Positions 16,528 through 25,201 of a stretch of 64,000 nt of DNA are shown in pieces. The notes under the pieces were generated by a model that saw nothing but the letters and a program-made list of their open reading frames with translations, ran no database searches and was not told the DNA's origin. The stretch spans positions 1,364,001 to 1,428,000 of the forward strand of contig NZ_VFPG01000002.1 of NCBI RefSeq assembly GCF_006716565.1. The letters run 5' to 3'. This DNA comes from Nocardia bhagyanarayanae (GTDB lineage: Bacteria; Actinomycetota; Actinomycetes; Mycobacteriales; Mycobacteriaceae). A program made the position numbers and the translations under genes. Each line of letters begins with the position of its first letter. Within the stretch, counting starts at the first letter, position 1.

Positions 16528-16665
16528 GTCGTCTTTCGATCCGCCGTCGGACACAGCGAGCCTCGCACGGATACCGAATCGGTTGCGGCGCAACCTTTTC
16601 CTCGTCGCCGTCGTCTCCGGTGCCCGCCCCGGCGCCGGGCGCTGCGCGTCGCCGTTCAGCCGCGG

Positions 16666-17208
16666 TCAGGTGAGGCGGTGTTCTTCGATCGGGGTGCTCA
16701 GAATCGTTCCGTTGAGGTCGAGGTAGAGCAGGCGTTCGGTGATGGAGAGCGTGGCCGTGTTGCGGCGGTCGATGGCGGGGACGGCGGCGTCGACGAAAGC
16801 GCGGTCGAAGCTGTAGAGGGGGATGTCGGCGGCGCGGTGGATGCGCTTGCCGGTGAGTTGGGCGAGCACCTTGGCGGGGTCGCGGTGGGTGTAGATGGCG
16901 ACGCGGTCGGCCGATTTGCTGCCGCGGTGCACGCGGTCCGCGTCGGGTGCGCCGACTTCGATCCAGGTGGTCAGTCGGCCGGTGAGGTCGCGCGCCAGCA
17001 CGGCGGGCTCGTCGGTGGAGGACACGCCGCCGTCGCTGAAGGCGATGCCCTCCTCGTACTCGAGGCAGTAGGCCAGCAGCCGCGTCAGCATGAACTCGGC
17101 CGTTTCGGAAGGGTGGCGCGCCACCCGCAACTCCAGCTCCTCGTAGACGCCGCGATCGACATCGGCCAGATGAACGGTGAACGTGTGCAGTGTCGCGCTG
17201 AGAGCCAT
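16666..17208 (-). CDS. YaeQ family protein
   Basis: 180 residues, the family's normal length. It opens MALSATLHTFTVHLADVDRG and contains HPSETAEFMLTRLLAYCLEY, WIEVGAPDADRVHRGSK and LYLDLNG, all YaeQ signatures. The fold is related to PD-(D/E)XK nucleases, with candidate acidic residues in the EVGAPDADR region; the cellular role is not established. It is divergent from a LysR gene. Confidence 0.88.
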   Translation of the reverse strand: MALSATLHTFTVHLADVDRGVYEELELRVARHPSETAEFMLTRLLAYCLEYEEGIAFSDGGVSSTDEPAVLARDLTGRLTTWIEVGAPDADRVHRGSKSADRVAIYTHRDPAKVLAQLTGKRIHRAADIPLYSFDRAFVDAAVPAIDRRNTATLSITERLLYLDLNGTILSTPIEEHRLT

Positions 17209-17260
17209 AGGAGCAGAAGCTTAGCGAGAGGCGGTATCGGCGGAGCAATAGACTTTGGCC

Positions 17261-18184
17261 GTGGCGGATCGGCGGACCAATGGCGTGGCGGATCTGGCGC
17301 ACCTGCGGACCTTCCTCGCCGTGTACCGCGCGGGGTCGATCACGGCGGGCGCCGCGCAGGTCGGGCTGTCGCAGCCGACGGTGACCACGCAATTGCAGAT
17401 ACTCGAGCGGCGGCTCGGTCGTCCGTTGTTCGATCGGCTGCCGCGCGGCGTGGCGGCGACGGCGGCGGCGCACGAGCTGGCCGCACGGCTGGCGGGACCG
17501 ATGGACGCGCTGGAGGCGATCGCGGGCGGCGCCGAGCCGGAGGCCGCGCTGCCGGAGCCGCCGGTGCTGCTGGCCGGGCCCGCCGAACTGCTTGCCGCCA
17601 TGGTGGTGCCCGCGTTGGCGCCGCTCGTGGCCGACGGCGTGCGGCTGACGCTCACCGCGGGCCTCACCGACGACCTGCTCGCCGGTCTGCGGGCCGGAAC
17701 CTACGACCTTGTCGTGGCGACCACCCGTCCGCGCGGGCGCACGGTGCTCGCCGAACCGCTCGCCGACGAGGAATTCGTCCTCGTCGCCGCCCCCACCGTG
17801 GCGCTGCGCATCGACACCGCGCGGCTGCGCGCCGGGGATCCCACGGCGCTGGCCGGGCTACCGCTGCTCAGCTACGCCGCCGACCTGCCGATCCTGCGCC
17901 GCTACTGGCGCCACGTCTTCGACACCCGCCTCACGGCCGAGCCCGCGCTGATCGTCGGCGACCTGCGCGCGGTGCTCGCCGGGGTCGTCGCGGGCGCGGG
18001 CGTCAGCGTGGTGCCGCGTTACCTGTGCGCGCGCGAACTCGCCTCCGGCGCGGTGACGGCGCTGCTCGAACCGGAGGACCCGCCCATCAACACCGCCTTC
18101 TTGGCCCGCCGCCCCGGAAGTTCGCCGCGCCGCCACGTCGAACGGGTGCGCCGCCACCTGCTGCTCGCCGCGCGGGACTGGTGA
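17261..18184 (+). CDS. LysR family transcriptional regulator
   Basis: About 307 residues. The HTH contains LAHLRTFLAVYRAGSITAGA and VGLSQPTVTTQLQILERRLG, typical LysR sequence. The effector domain is Ala/Leu-rich and ends with a conserved VVPRYLCARELASG segment. Starts GTG 17261, GTG 17285 or TTG 17255 are all possible; 17285 would give the most family-like N terminus. It is divergent from yaeQ with only about 50 nt between them, so yaeQ is a plausible target. Confidence 0.87.
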   Translation: MADRRTNGVADLAHLRTFLAVYRAGSITAGAAQVGLSQPTVTTQLQILERRLGRPLFDRLPRGVAATAAAHELAARLAGPMDALEAIAGGAEPEAALPEPPVLLAGPAELLAAMVVPALAPLVADGVRLTLTAGLTDDLLAGLRAGTYDLVVATTRPRGRTVLAEPLADEEFVLVAAPTVALRIDTARLRAGDPTALAGLPLLSYAADLPILRRYWRHVFDTRLTAEPALIVGDLRAVLAGVVAGAGVSVVPRYLCARELASGAVTALLEPEDPPINTAFLARRPGSSPRRHVERVRRHLLLAARDW

Positions 18185-18224
18185 TCGCCGCTGGTACGAG
18201 CGAGCCGATGCGGGCCCGCGCGGA

Positions 18225-18533
18225 TCAGGAGGGTGTGCCGAGTTGTTCGACCACATCGAGCAATTCGGCGAGCGCCGGGCTCAGCGCACCGTCGGAGCCC
18301 ACCAGAACATCGGTGCCGTCAGCGGTTTCGATCGTCAGGCGATAGGTGGCGGCATCGGGTGCGCGAAACGTCCGCAGTGCGGCGTCGTCCGCGGCGACCG
18401 CCGCCGCGACGGCGTGTGCCAGCCGGTCGGCGTCGGCCGCCGCGAGCGTGGCGGAATCGACGACCGTCGGCCGGGTGGGCAGCCCGGGAAGGTGCCCACC
18501 CGACGTTGTCAGCGTGACTTTCACGGGGACCAC
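18225..18533 (-). CDS. Emfourin-like inhibitor of M4 proteases
   Basis: About 102 residues. It starts VKVTLTTSGGHLPGL and ends in a helical segment ALSPALAELLDVVEQL, the layout of emfourin, the intracellular inhibitor of protealysin-like M4 proteases. The gene lies 6 nt after a protealysin-like protease gene, as in characterised protealysin operons. It has no signal peptide, matching its leaderless partner. GTG 18524 (starting KVTLTT) is an alternative start. Assignment rests on weak sequence similarity plus strong context. Confidence 0.72.
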   Translation of the reverse strand: MVPVKVTLTTSGGHLPGLPTRPTVVDSATLAAADADRLAHAVAAAVAADDAALRTFRAPDAATYRLTIETADGTDVLVGSDGALSPALAELLDVVEQLGTPS

Positions 18534-18539
18534 GCCCGA

Positions 18540-19700
18540 TCAGCGCCGCTCGTTGGAGATCAGGTCGACCCGGTCGCACAGCTGCTTGATCTGCGCCGTC
18601 AGGTCGGCGATCTGATCCGCCGCCGCGCCGTTGCCCACGTCCCGCCGCTCCGCGACGTCGACGCCGACCTGCGTCCACGCCGACCGCACCGCGTCCTGCT
18701 CCCTGCTGCCCGCGCCGCACAGGCGCCCGGCCGCGGCAACGGCCAGCCCGGCGAACTCCTGGAATTCCGTCCGGCTGTGCGCGGTACGCAACGCTTCGTA
18801 CCAGATGTGCCCCGGCGCCTCCCACGCGTAGCCGCCGATTTCGACGGCGGCCAGGTAGAACGCCTTGTTGGGAATCCCGGAGTTGATGTGCACCCCGCCC
18901 CAGTCGCCGTCCTCGGAAATCGGCAGGTCGGCGTAGTCGTCCATGTGGCCCGGCTGCGGGTCCTTGCCGAACAACGCTTCGTTCCACGCCGTGCCCGGCG
19001 CTTTCATCGAGCGCAACGCGTCGGCCGCGACAGCGGGGGTGAAGATGTCCGCGCCGATCAGCCAATCCGCTCGGTCGGCGGTCTGCTTCGCGCTCCACTG
19101 TTTCACCAGCGAGCCGAACACGTCGGACATCGACTCGTTGAGCGCACCGGGCTGGCTCTCGTAGACGAGATCCGCGGTGAACTGAGTGACGCCGTGCGCG
19201 AGTTCGTGGGCGATCACATCGAGCGACTTGGTGAAATCGGTGAACACCCGGTCGTCGCCGTCGCCGAAGATCATGCGGCTGCCATCCCACAGCGCGTTGT
19301 TGTATCGGCGACCGTAATGCACGTAACCGTGCAGTTGCATTCCGCGGTCGTCGATCGACTTGCGTTGCAGGACTTCGGAGAAGAACGAGCGGGTCGTGCC
19401 GAGGCCGTCGAAGGCTCGGTTCACCGACGCGTCGGCGACCGCCGCGCCGGATTCGCCGCGGACCTGGCGGGCCGCGGCGAGGTTGCGGGACGAACGGCAG
19501 TCGAAGACGGTACGGGCGGCGTCGGTCGGCGGAGCCGCGAGTGGCAACGCGGCGGTCAGGCGACGCTCGGTGCGCATGCGCGTGTCCGAAACGAGGGTTT
19601 CGATCGCGGCGCCGCGGACGTCGGGATTCGGGCTCTGGAGCAGGAGATCCAGTAGGTAGGGCGGAATGATGCAGTTGCGGCGTGCCGCTGGCGTGGTCAC
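18540..19700 (-). CDS. Protealysin-like M4 metallopeptidase
   Basis: 386 residues. Zinc site HELAH in DVIAHELAHGVTQF with Glu in ALNESMSDVFG; proton-donor His region GGVHINSGIPNKAFY. The short N-terminal propeptide carries CIIPPYLLDLL, the PPYL-type motif of protealysin-like precursors, and there is no signal peptide. The enzyme is therefore expected to be cytoplasmic or released without Sec export. The C-terminal tail of about 40 residues is a heptad-like helix (IADLTAQIKQLCDRVDLI) not seen in the basic family. GTG 19700 follows AAAGGA. It is the middle gene of a three-gene protease operon. Confidence 0.92.
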   Translation of the reverse strand: MTTPAARRNCIIPPYLLDLLLQSPNPDVRGAAIETLVSDTRMRTERRLTAALPLAAPPTDAARTVFDCRSSRNLAAARQVRGESGAAVADASVNRAFDGLGTTRSFFSEVLQRKSIDDRGMQLHGYVHYGRRYNNALWDGSRMIFGDGDDRVFTDFTKSLDVIAHELAHGVTQFTADLVYESQPGALNESMSDVFGSLVKQWSAKQTADRADWLIGADIFTPAVAADALRSMKAPGTAWNEALFGKDPQPGHMDDYADLPISEDGDWGGVHINSGIPNKAFYLAAVEIGGYAWEAPGHIWYEALRTAHSRTEFQEFAGLAVAAAGRLCGAGSREQDAVRSAWTQVGVDVAERRDVGNGAAADQIADLTAQIKQLCDRVDLISNERR

Positions 19701-19732
19701 GATCGTTCCTTTCGTTGCCAAAGGACTGCTTG

Positions 19733-20950
19733 TCAGGGGAATTCGGTACGAGCCCGGTTGATCAGGTTCGGGATGTAGGAACCCCCGCTCGCGTAGTTGC
19801 GTCCGCTGTCGTGCGAGCTCTGCACGGCGACGGTGTGCGGAACCCCGTCCCACCAGGCGAAGAACGGGCCACCGGACTGGCCGACCGCGACATCGCCCCA
19901 GTGGTGCATCTCCTGGTTCGAATCGGCCTGCGAGTTGTGGCCGTCGAGGGAGATGCTGCTCTGCCAGGTGGGGCGCAGCCCACCGAAGTCCGCGGGGTAG
20001 CCGACGTGGCTCCACCACGTCTGGCCGTCCCAGGAGTCGGTGTACGACTTGGACCCCAGCCACCCGGTCCGGTCGCCGATCCGCCAGTTCAGCACCACCA
20101 CGACGTAGTCGTGGCGCCGCTCGTCCTCGTCGAGACCGCCGGTGACCTTGCGGTGGTAGTAGGTCCGGATCGCGTGTGCCTTCCCGAACGGCCCGGGCTC
20201 GCGATCGAAGAACGCGGGCACGAACTCCAGCCAGCCCACCGATCCGTCGTTGTTCCAGACCATCACGTGCGAGACGGTCAGCAGGTGCCTCGGGCCGACC
20301 ATCACGCCGGAACCCGCACCGTTACCGGTGGTCACCCGGCCGTTGCAGCCCCACGGGTACGCCGTGTCCCACAGCACCTGGCGGTTCTCGGGGAGGAAGA
20401 CCGTCGTGGGACGGGGCGCGTCGAGCGACGGGTTCGCCGGCGCGGTGGGGAAGCGGGTCGCGCGGACTTCCTCGGGCATCGGCTCGGGAACCGAGCGCAC
20501 CGCCAGGTGCTTCGGCACCCCGGCGTCGGTGCTGATGCGCGGCAACTCGGCGGTGGCGCGTGCGATGGCCGATTCCAGGTCGGCGAGCTGTTCGGGAGTC
20601 GCGGCCTTCCCGTCGAGTTCGCGTTCCAGGCGCTGCTCTTCGCGCGCCACGATCTCGGCGTCCGGCGGATCGACTCGCTCCGCGGGCACCGAGGGCGGAA
20701 TGGCACGGGCGCCGATTCGGCTCGGCCGGTAGCTGATTCGGACCTGGGTCGCGGGCTGCTCCGTCGCGGCGCCCGCGTCGAAGCCGCGGACGACGACCGA
20801 GGACTGCTCGACATCGGCGCTGTCGGCCGGAACGTCGACGGTCGTCTCGAAGGCGAGGCCGTCGGTCGGCTCGGCCTCGCGATCGGGCGGCGTCGCGGCG
20901 AGCTGCTCGGGAGTGCTGGGTGGGTCGGTGAAACGAAGACTGCGCGGCAT
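19733..20950 (-). CDS. Trypsin-like serine protease (S1/V8 type) with long N-terminal region, no signal peptide
   Basis: 405 residues. The catalytic triad is visible: His in LLTVSHVMVW, Asp in RRHDYVVVVLNW and Ser in AVGQSGGPFF. The roughly 190 residues before the protease domain are acidic and Pro-rich with a coiled-coil-like part (EQRLERELDG ... LADLESAIARATAEL). This may be a propeptide or interaction region. No signal peptide is present at ATG 20950. It is first in the operon, followed 32 nt later by the M4 protease, which suggests one protease may activate the other. Confidence 0.85.
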   Translation of the reverse strand: MPRSLRFTDPPSTPEQLAATPPDREAEPTDGLAFETTVDVPADSADVEQSSVVVRGFDAGAATEQPATQVRISYRPSRIGARAIPPSVPAERVDPPDAEIVAREEQRLERELDGKAATPEQLADLESAIARATAELPRISTDAGVPKHLAVRSVPEPMPEEVRATRFPTAPANPSLDAPRPTTVFLPENRQVLWDTAYPWGCNGRVTTGNGAGSGVMVGPRHLLTVSHVMVWNNDGSVGWLEFVPAFFDREPGPFGKAHAIRTYYHRKVTGGLDEDERRHDYVVVVLNWRIGDRTGWLGSKSYTDSWDGQTWWSHVGYPADFGGLRPTWQSSISLDGHNSQADSNQEMHHWGDVAVGQSGGPFFAWWDGVPHTVAVQSSHDSGRNYASGGSYIPNLINRARTEFP

Positions 20951-21171
20951 GTCGGCCCCTGAATGGAATGGATTTCGATTCGCGCTGCCCGGACGGGCGT
21001 GCGATTAGAAGTGTCGGCCGATGCGGCGCGCGTTCCCTGCGTAGGCGACTACGTCAAAAATGGCGGGAGCACTACTCGAGTAGCGAGCGAACGACCAGAA
21101 TTTTTCCAATCGGAATCATCTGGTTCGAGAGTCGTCTGGTTCTTCGGGCGAGAAAGTGACACTCTTAACCG

Positions 21172-22707
21172 GTGACACAACCTCCGGATATTCAGGCGGC
21201 GGGACAAGATCCGTCCTCGGACAAATTGGACGCCGCCGTGTTCAAGGTGGCGGGCGTGGTCGTACTCGGCGCGATCATGTCGATCCTCGACATCACCGTC
21301 GTGACCGTCGCGCTGCCTACCTTCCAAATCGAGTTCGGCACCAGCTACGCGATCGCCGCGTGGACGATGACCGGCTACACCCTGGCGCTCGCGACCGTCA
21401 TCCCGCTCACCGGATGGGCGGCCGACCGGTTCGGCACCAAACGCCTCTACATGGCGGCGCTGACGTTCTTCGTGCTCGGTTCGCTGCTGTGCAGTACGGC
21501 CTGGAACATTGAGTCGCTGATCGCCTTCCGCGTCATCCAGGGCATCGGCGGCGGCATGCTGATGCCGCTCGGCATGACGATCATGACCCACGCGGCGGGC
21601 CCGCAGCGGGTCGGTCGCGTGATGGCGGTGCTCGGCGTGCCGATGCTGCTCGGCCCGATCGGCGGCCCGATCCTGGGCGGCTGGCTGATCGACGCGTTCA
21701 GCTGGCACTGGATCTTCCTGATCAACCTGCCGATCGGCATCGTCGCGCTGGTGCTCGCCTACATCGTGTTCCCGGCCGACGAGCCGGAGCCCTCGGAGTC
21801 GTTCGACTTCCTCGGCATGCTGCTCGCCTCGCCGGGTCTCGCGCTGTTCCTCTACGGCGTCTCCACGATTCCGGAGGCGGGCACGGTCACCGCGAAGAAG
21901 GTGCTGATTCCGGCCGCGATCGGCCTGGTTCTGTTGGTGGCGTTCGTCTTCCACGCGCTGCGCACCAAGCATCCGCTCATCGACCTGCACCTGTTCCGCA
22001 ACAAGGCGCTGACCGCCTCGGTGCTGACCATGGTGCTGTTCGCCATCGCGTTCTTCGGCGCGGGTCTGCTGCTGCCGAGCTACCTGCAGCAGGTGCGCGG
22101 CGAGTCGGCGCTCGCGGCGGGTCTGCTGATCGCGCCGCAGGGGCTCGGCGCGATGCTCACCATGCCGATCGCGGGCCGGTTCGTCGACAAGTACGGCCCC
22201 GGCAAGATCGTGATGATCGGCATCGTGCTGCTCGCGGTGGGCACCGCCTTCTTCACCCAGCTCGAGGCGGACACGTCGTACGTGATCATGTGCCTGGCGC
22301 TGCTCGTGATGGGTCTCGGCATGGGTTGCACCATGATGCCGATCATGACCGCCGCCATTCAGACGCTGACCCACCAGCAGGTGGCGCGCGGTTCGACGCT
22401 GATGAACATCATCAACCAGACCGCGGGCTCGATCGGCACCGCGACCATGTCGGTGGTTCTGACCAACCTGCTGAAGGATCAGCCGCTGGCCGGACCCGCG
22501 ATCGTCGCGAACTCCGATCCCGCCGTCGCGCAGCAGCTCGGCCCGGACGCCATCGCGACCGGCCTGGACCAGGCCGCGCAGGCGTTCAGCGACACCTACA
22601 TCGTCGCGCTGGTCCTCATCGTGCTGACGCTGGTCCCGGCGTTCTTCCTGCCCCGGACCAAACCGGCGAACACCCAGGACGCCGACGCCAAGGTGCTCGT
22701 GCACTGA
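21172..22707 (+). CDS. DHA2 (EmrB/QacA) drug:proton antiporter
   Basis: 511 residues with about 14 hydrophobic segments. DHA2 motifs: MSILDITVVTVALPT (motif D1), GWAADRFGTKRLYM (motif A), RVIQGIGGGMLMPLG (motif B) and GPIGGPILGGWLI (motif C). It would export a lipophilic drug or metabolite using the proton gradient. Start GTG 21172 gives a short cytoplasmic N terminus. No regulator adjoins it; the 220-nt upstream gap separates it from the divergent protease operon. A strong hairpin follows. Confidence 0.92.
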   Translation: MTQPPDIQAAGQDPSSDKLDAAVFKVAGVVVLGAIMSILDITVVTVALPTFQIEFGTSYAIAAWTMTGYTLALATVIPLTGWAADRFGTKRLYMAALTFFVLGSLLCSTAWNIESLIAFRVIQGIGGGMLMPLGMTIMTHAAGPQRVGRVMAVLGVPMLLGPIGGPILGGWLIDAFSWHWIFLINLPIGIVALVLAYIVFPADEPEPSESFDFLGMLLASPGLALFLYGVSTIPEAGTVTAKKVLIPAAIGLVLLVAFVFHALRTKHPLIDLHLFRNKALTASVLTMVLFAIAFFGAGLLLPSYLQQVRGESALAAGLLIAPQGLGAMLTMPIAGRFVDKYGPGKIVMIGIVLLAVGTAFFTQLEADTSYVIMCLALLVMGLGMGCTMMPIMTAAIQTLTHQQVARGSTLMNIINQTAGSIGTATMSVVLTNLLKDQPLAGPAIVANSDPAVAQQLGPDAIATGLDQAAQAFSDTYIVALVLIVLTLVPAFFLPRTKPANTQDADAKVLVH

Positions 22708-22725
22708 GCCTGGCCTCCGGCAACA

Positions 22726-22763
22726 GATTCGGGTCCGCGGCGAACACGCCGCGGACCCGAATC
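22726..22763. terminator. Hairpin terminator after the exporter gene
   Basis: Perfect 16-bp arms (22726-22741 and 22748-22763) around a 6-nt loop, followed by GTTTCGT. It may serve both converging genes. Confidence 0.85.
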
Positions 22764-22800
22764 GTTTCGTGCGCGGTTCGGCGACGGCCGATGGCAGCGC

Positions 22801-23232
22801 CTACGCGTAGAGCGCGACGAACTTGTCCAGCGAGCGCTCGATGTCACCCTTCACCGCGCGCGCCACGCCCGAGCCGATCGGGCCGAACAGTGGCGCCCCG
22901 CCGAGTTCGATGTCGACGGTCACCTCGGAGCCGGATCCCTTGGGGGCGACCAGAAGTCCCAGCGAGAACTTGGTGCCGCCCTTGCCCGCGCCGCTGAGCA
23001 CCAGCTTGCGCGGCGGCTCCGCGGTCTTGACCTTCCACGTCACGCGGTTGCGCATGCCCTTGACCGACGCGACGCCGACCAGTTCGGTCCCCACCGTCAG
23101 CGTCTCCGGCACCTCGCCGCGCCACGACTCGTGCATGGTGAGCCACTTGTCCAGCTCGTTCAGGTTGGAGGTGTGCGACCACGCCTCTTCCGGGCTGATC
23201 GGGACGTCGACGGAGACCTTGAGCTTTGCCAT
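22801..23232 (-). CDS. SRPBCC protein of the Rv0910 type (putative TA toxin family)
   Basis: 143 residues, a complete SRPBCC/START-like fold. It begins MAKLKVSVDVPISPEEAWSH and contains KWLTMHESWRGEVPE, VKGMRNRVTWKVK and ELGGAPLFGPIGSGVARAVKGDI, matching M. tuberculosis Rv0910 along its length. Rv0910 has been reported as a toxin paired with Rv0909. Here no Rv0909-like small gene is visible on either side, so this copy is either solitary or not acting as a toxin. ATG 23232 begins the conserved motif; open frame upstream is not conserved. Confidence 0.8.
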   Translation of the reverse strand: MAKLKVSVDVPISPEEAWSHTSNLNELDKWLTMHESWRGEVPETLTVGTELVGVASVKGMRNRVTWKVKTAEPPRKLVLSGAGKGGTKFSLGLLVAPKGSGSEVTVDIELGGAPLFGPIGSGVARAVKGDIERSLDKFVALYA

Positions 23233-23337
23233 GCCGCGCATGTTATCCGGTACCGGCGGTTCGACTTGGCCCCGATAGCCGCCGCGATCTGTGAGCCCCG
23301 TCACGTCGGAATATGCGGCGAAGCAACCGAGTTGATA

Positions 23338-23355
23338 TGGTTGCCAAGTCAACCA
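23338..23355. promoter_or_regulatory. Candidate operator, TGGTTG-N6-CAACCA
   Basis: A perfect 6-bp inverted repeat sits 20 nt before the LLM monooxygenase start, with a larger GTTGA ... TCAAC frame around it (23331-23352). The form suits a MarR- or TetR-type repressor; no such intact gene is adjacent. Confidence 0.5.
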
Positions 23356-23375
23356 AATGAGCTCGAGGAGGCCTC

Positions 23376-24467
23376 GTGCAGTTCGGAATCTTCACCGTCG
23401 GTGACGTCACCGCGGATCCCACGGACGGCCGCACCCCCAGCGAGGCCGAGCGGATCAAGGCCATGGTGACGATCGCGCAGAAGGCCGAGGAAGTGGGCCT
23501 GGACGTGTTCGCGACGGGCGAGCACCACAACCCGCCGTTCGTGCCGTCCTCGCCGACCACCATGCTCGGCTACATCGCCGGGCGCACCGACCGCATCCAG
23601 CTGTCCACCGCGACCACGCTGATCACCACCAACGATCCGGTCAAGATCGCCGAAGACTTCGCGATGCTGCAGCACCTGGCCGACGGTCGCGTCGACCTGA
23701 TGCTCGGCCGCGGCAACACCGGACCCGTGTATCCCTGGTTCGGCAAGGACATTCGCGACGGCATCGCGCTCGCCATCGAGAACTACCATCTGCTGCACCG
23801 GCTCTGGCGCGAGGACGTGGTGGACTGGGAGGGCAAGTTCCGCACGCCGCTGCAGTCCTTCACCTCGACCCCGCGCCCGCTCGACGACGTGCCGCCCTTC
23901 GTCTGGCACGGGTCCATCCGCAGCCCCGAGATCGCCGAACAGGCCGCCTATTACGGCGACGGCTTCTTCGCCAACAACATCTTCTGGCCGAAGGAGCACT
24001 TCCAGCGGCTGATCGAGCTGTACCGCCGCCGCTACGAGCACTACGGGCACGGCGCCGCCGACCAGGCCATCGTCGGTCTCGGCGGACAGGTGTTCATGCG
24101 CAAGAACTCGCAGGACGCGGTGCGCGAATTCCGCCCGTACTTCGACAACGCGCCGGTCTACGGTCACGGTCCCTCGCTGGAGGAGTTCACCGAGCAGACC
24201 CCGCTCACCGTCGGCAGTCCGCAGCAGGTCATCGACAAGACGCTGACCTTCCGCGAGCACTTCGGCGACTATCAGCGCCAGCTGTTCCTGGTCGACCACG
24301 CCGGGCTGCCGCTGAAAACCGTGCTGGAGCAACTGGATCTGCTCGGCGAGGAGGTCGTTCCGGTGCTGCGCAAGGAATTCGCCGCGCGCAAGCCCGCGCA
24401 CGTGCCGGACGCGCCGACGCACGCCTCGTTGCTCGCCGCGCGCACCGCGACGGAGGTGGCGTCGTGA
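23376..24467 (+). CDS. LLM class flavin-dependent oxidoreductase, CE1758 family
   Basis: 363 residues, a luciferase-like TIM barrel. Signatures include MQFGIFTVGDVTADP, GLDVFATGEHHNPPFVPSSP, LSTATTLITTNDPVKIAEDF, VDLMLGRGNTGPVYPWFG and EIAEQAAYYGDGFFANN. It belongs to the CE1758 group that is nearly always paired with a CE1759-type FMN reductase, which follows with a 4-nt overlap. The pair is expected to oxygenate a small organic substrate using reduced FMN; the substrate is unknown. GTG start with GAGGAGG upstream. Confidence 0.9.
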   Translation: MQFGIFTVGDVTADPTDGRTPSEAERIKAMVTIAQKAEEVGLDVFATGEHHNPPFVPSSPTTMLGYIAGRTDRIQLSTATTLITTNDPVKIAEDFAMLQHLADGRVDLMLGRGNTGPVYPWFGKDIRDGIALAIENYHLLHRLWREDVVDWEGKFRTPLQSFTSTPRPLDDVPPFVWHGSIRSPEIAEQAAYYGDGFFANNIFWPKEHFQRLIELYRRRYEHYGHGAADQAIVGLGGQVFMRKNSQDAVREFRPYFDNAPVYGHGPSLEEFTEQTPLTVGSPQQVIDKTLTFREHFGDYQRQLFLVDHAGLPLKTVLEQLDLLGEEVVPVLRKEFAARKPAHVPDAPTHASLLAARTATEVAS

Positions 24468-25087
24468 CCGCCACGCGCATCGCGGTTGTCTCGGGCGGTC
24501 TTTCGCAACCTTCGTCCACCAGGCTGCTCGCCGACCGTCTGGCCGCCGCCACCGAACGCGTGCTGGTCGGCCGAGACCGGGACGTGCGGGTGGACATCGT
24601 CGATCTGCGCGACCACGCGCGGGATCTGGCCAACAACCTGCTCACCGGTTTCCCCGCGCCCGCGTTGGGCGAGACCATCGATCGGGTCGTCGGCGCGGAC
24701 GGCCTGATCGCGGTGACGCCGATCTTCAACGCCTCCTACAGCGGCCTGTTCAAGACCTTCTTCGATGTGCTCGAACCGGATTCGCTGGTCGGAATGCCGG
24801 TGCTGATCGGGGCCACCGGCGGCACCGAGCGCCACTCGCTGGCGCTCGAGCACGCGGTGCGCCCGATGTTCACCTACCTGCGTTCGGTTGTCGTGCCCAC
24901 CTCGGTGTACGCCGCCTCGGAGGACTGGGGCGCCGACAGCGCGGGCGAGGGGCTGAGCCGCCGCATCGACCGTGCCGCCGAGGAATTCGCCGAGGTGCTC
25001 GCCGCGCGTTCGGCCGTGCGCCCGCCGGATCCGTACCGCGATACCGTGCCGTTCGAAGACCTGCTCGCGGGACGCCTGCCGGGCTGA
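24464..25087 (+). CDS. NAD(P)H-dependent FMN reductase, CE1759 family
   Basis: 207 residues, flavodoxin-like. It starts RIAVVSGGLSQPSSTRLLAD (phosphate-binding loop) and contains GLIAVTPIFNASYSGLFKTF and IGATGGTERHSL. It supplies FMNH2 to the LLM monooxygenase encoded just before it; stop and start overlap as GTGA. Typical length for the family. Confidence 0.9.
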   Translation: MTATRIAVVSGGLSQPSSTRLLADRLAAATERVLVGRDRDVRVDIVDLRDHARDLANNLLTGFPAPALGETIDRVVGADGLIAVTPIFNASYSGLFKTFFDVLEPDSLVGMPVLIGATGGTERHSLALEHAVRPMFTYLRSVVVPTSVYAASEDWGADSAGEGLSRRIDRAAEEFAEVLAARSAVRPPDPYRDTVPFEDLLAGRLPG

Positions 25088-25201
25088 CGCGAGGAAAGCC
25101 GTTGCGCACCGGCCTGGTGCGCAAGGACACCGGGTGACGCCGAGGATGTCGCACCCGACCGCCGTACTAGTTGAAATTTCTACCAACCGAAGGAGAATCT
25201 C

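Noticed and set aside
16666..17208. YaeQ as a restriction or defence nuclease
   Set aside because: Only the general fold is related to PD-(D/E)XK enzymes; no defence genes surround it.
21049..22704. Long minus-strand frame opposite the MFS exporter
   Set aside because: His/Arg/Asp-rich shadow of membrane codons; no start signal or domain.
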